DNA of 6,401 nucleotides from a candidate division KSB1 bacterium (GTDB taxonomy: Bacteria > Zhuqueibacterota > JdFR-76 > DREG01): contig JADFJB010000179.1 of assembly GCA_022566355.1 (NCBI GenBank), positions 1 to 6,401 on the forward strand, in the 5' to 3' direction. Position 1 is the stretch's first letter; each line of letters opens with the position of its first letter. This document shows positions 5,045-6,401 of the stretch, piece after piece. Both the position numbers and the translations under genes were made by a program. The notes under the pieces were generated by a model. It worked only from the letters and a program-made list of their open reading frames with translations, was not told the origin of the DNA and ran no database searches.

Positions 5045-5818
5045 ATGCGATTTTTATTCAAACTTTTATTGTTACCTATTACGTTATTAGCTGGCTGTAG
5101 TGGTGACAGCTTAACATCTCCAGGTCAAACGGGCAATCTCAAAATAAGCTTAACTGATTCGCCAGCTACATATGAAGCAGTGAATATTACTTTTTCAGAA
5201 ATTAGTGCAAACATTAATGAGGATTGGATTACAGTGAATAGCGAGCCCATTACTGTAAATTTATTAGAATGGAATAATGGGAAATCAATTGTAATTGGAT
5301 CGGCTCAGGTTCCTGCCGGACAATATTCTCAAATACGGCTCATAATTGACGATGCAGAGGTTGTCGTAGATGGTCAGACACACAAAATAACTGTTCCCAG
5401 TGGCGTTAAGACTGGCTTAAAGCTAGGCCCGGAGTTTACTGTTGTTTCGGGCTCAACGTATGAATTGGTAGTTGATTTTGATGCTAATAGATCCATTGTA
5501 ACAACAGGTCCACCAAACAATCCGAACGGTTATATTTTGAAGCCCACTGTTCGAGTTGTGCCCAAAGCTATTACAGGCTCAATTTCAGGTGTTATCGCAA
5601 ATCCTCAAAATTCGGCAATCGCATATGCAATAATAGGGATGGATACTTTGACTTCATCAATAGTAGATACAACGAACGGTTCTTTTATGTTGGCCTTTTT
5701 ACCAGAGGGAGTTTTCACTGTTAGTGTCAACGATACAACAGGACTTTCATTTGTAACAGACAATGTAGAGGTAATTGCTGGGTCCAACCAGAACCTTGGT
5801 ACGATTACACTACAATAG
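5045..5818 (+). CDS. DUF4382-type lipoprotein with C-terminal carboxypeptidase-regulatory-like domain
   Basis: The product has 257 residues. MRFLFKLLLLPITLLAGC is a lipoprotein signal peptide with lipobox LAGC and acylated Cys18; Ser19 follows, so outer-membrane sorting is plausible. Residues about 30-174 match the DUF4382 pattern (GNLKISLTDSPATYEAVNIT, VPAGQYSQIRL, GLKLG, ELVVDFDANRS, YILKPTVRV), a beta-rich domain of unknown role found in envelope lipoproteins. Residues about 176-257 look like a carboxypeptidase-regulatory-like beta sandwich (GSISGVI, then NGSFMLAFLPEGVFTVSV and a final GTITLQ). No catalytic residues are apparent. The ATG at 5045 is chosen because the signal peptide begins there and a GA-rich stretch (5026-5040) precedes it; ATGs at 5025 and 5040 are out of frame. 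It starts 61 bp after the FliD-like gene with no terminator between, so it may be co-transcribed under the same riboswitch. Confidence 0.85.
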   Translation: MRFLFKLLLLPITLLAGCSGDSLTSPGQTGNLKISLTDSPATYEAVNITFSEISANINEDWITVNSEPITVNLLEWNNGKSIVIGSAQVPAGQYSQIRLIIDDAEVVVDGQTHKITVPSGVKTGLKLGPEFTVVSGSTYELVVDFDANRSIVTTGPPNNPNGYILKPTVRVVPKAITGSISGVIANPQNSAIAYAIIGMDTLTSSIVDTTNGSFMLAFLPEGVFTVSVNDTTGLSFVTDNVEVIAGSNQNLGTITLQ

Positions 5819-5967
5819 GAATTTCTAAGGGAGAAGCGGCGGAGTATCGCACCAACTAAAGAATGTGAAAAACCGAATATTTGTTCTTCTTGTTGTAAAA
5901 GAAATTTTGCTGAATTGTCTTTTCGCAACGTTCATAATTAACCCGGACTACTCATGAACACTATCAC

Positions 5968-6062
5968 TGTCATCCAGAAGGGATCTATTTTGCAACTATT
6001 TTATACTTACAATTATGCTTTTTCAATTTTATGGCAATAGATCCCTTTGCGACGGGATGACA
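5968..6062. repeat. 95-bp palindromic (REP/MITE-like) element
   Basis: The outer arms TGTCATCC (5968-5975) and GGATGACA (6055-6062) are perfect 8-bp reverse complements. The inner arms AAGGGATCTATT (5978-5989) and AATAGATCCCTT (6036-6047) are perfect over 12 bp. Two bases separate the arms on the left side and seven on the right, around an AT-rich loop of 46 bases. 'TGTCATCC..AAGGGATCT' resembles dispersed intergenic repeats with TGTCATCCTGA...GGATCT cores seen in many bacterial genomes, by recollection. No transposase is present. Confidence 0.7.
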
Positions 6063-6088
6063 ACTCTGGAAACTTCAAGCTTAAAACT

Positions 6089-6104
6089 ATAATTCATGAA
6101 TTAT
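6089..6104. repeat. Perfect 16-bp palindrome
   Basis: ATAATTCATGAATTAT is its own reverse complement. It lies between the two larger palindromic elements and could be an operator-like site, but there is no adjacent gene for it to control. AT-rich palindromes of this length also arise by chance. Confidence 0.5.
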
Positions 6105-6285
6105 CCAAGTTAATTAATCCTGAAATCTCTCTAAGAGTGTAAATATATCCAGACCTGCAATAATCCTACGAATGTATATATCCTCCTATAAAAGCAACGT
6201 TTCTCTTCGTTTATATAAGGGAAAATGCTGGACCCTTTAATTATTACCCTTTTACAAAAAAATCTTGTAACATTATTGAGTTCAT

Positions 6286-6378
6286 TCTAAAAAGGTGGGA
6301 TACCGATTCCATCGCTCTCATAAGTATTTGTTTTTATGTATCAATTTTTTTAGAAAAGCGATGGCATCGGTTTTTAGA
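6286..6378. repeat. 93-bp nested palindromic element
   Basis: The outer arms TCTAAAAA (6286-6293) and TTTTTAGA (6371-6378) are perfect. The inner arms CCGATTCCATCGCT (6303-6316) and AGCGATGGCATCGG (6357-6370) pair at 13 of 14 positions. The left side carries 9 extra bases (6294-6302). The right inner arm is itself palindromic (CGATG-G-CATCG, 6359-6369), so the element could form a branched or cruciform structure. On the plus strand the right arm ends in a run of five T, so it might also stop transcription. Confidence 0.65.
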
Positions 6379-6401
6379 GTAGACTTAATAATAGCGAGTA
6401 A

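Larger units (their letters stand above)
5819..6401. other. Non-coding stretch with palindromic elements
   Basis: No supportable gene appears on either strand in this AT-rich stretch. It holds two large imperfect palindromes (5968-6062 and 6286-6378) and a perfect 16-bp palindrome at 6089-6104, listed separately. A short dyad AAGGG/CCCTT lies near 6218-6238. No clear terminator is seen directly after the DUF4382 gene. Confidence 0.6.

Noticed and set aside
5605-5928. Minus-strand 107-codon frame
   Set aside because: It mostly overlaps the 3' part of the DUF4382 lipoprotein in antisense and has no motif of its own.
6118-6190. Minus-strand AGGAGG followed by a frame reading IRRIIAGLDIFTLLERFQD
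   Set aside because: A good ribosome binding site is present, but there is no ATG, GTG or TTG at a suitable distance and the frame is only about 20 codons. It is probably chance.

Overview
The window looks like chromosomal DNA from an AT-rich, flagellated, didermic bacterium of the FCB superphylum. A Calditrichota-, KSB1- or Ignavibacteria-like lineage would fit, but the phylum is inferred and not shown. The grounds are a secreted protein with a YPNP-type C-terminal sorting domain (type IX secretion style), two lipoproteins with clear lipoboxes, an Ig/PKD-like domain typical of these groups, and a flagellar cap-like protein. Genes are sparse and separated by repeats and gene remnants, so this reads as an accessory or decaying region and not a compact operon.

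Layout. Positions 1-508 are AT-rich and non-coding, with short repeats. On the minus strand, 509-655 holds the C-terminal remnant of an isoprenylcysteine-methyltransferase-like protein. A small Ig/PKD-type lipoprotein with an unusual N-terminal extension follows at 685-1206 (minus). A 603-residue secreted protein with a sorting tail lies at 1368-3179 (minus). The last 45 bp of that gene are repeated just upstream of its start (3198-3242), as the tail of a lost tandem paralogue. Positions 3243-3503 are mostly decayed, with a trace of another exported protein.

The centre of interest is 3504-4983 (plus). It holds, in order, a near-consensus sigma-28 (FliA) promoter, a textbook class I cyclic-di-GMP riboswitch (GEMM-I), an intrinsic terminator, a ribosome binding site, and a short, atypical FliD-like flagellar cap protein. 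The 3' core of the aptamer (GGGTTG, 3640-3645) is perfectly complementary to the 5' foot of the terminator (CAACCC, 3663-3668). This predicts an antiterminator and a c-di-GMP OFF switch: when c-di-GMP is high the terminator forms and the gene is silenced. A DUF4382-type lipoprotein follows 61 bp downstream with no visible terminator between, so it may share this control.

Positions 5819-6401 have no supportable gene. They hold two palindromic elements of about 95 bp (5968-6062 and 6286-6378) and a perfect 16-bp palindrome.

Together, flagellar sigma control (transcription starts only in late flagellar assembly) and second-messenger control (elongation only at low c-di-GMP) form a two-input gate on an orphan FliD-like protein and possibly a surface lipoprotein.
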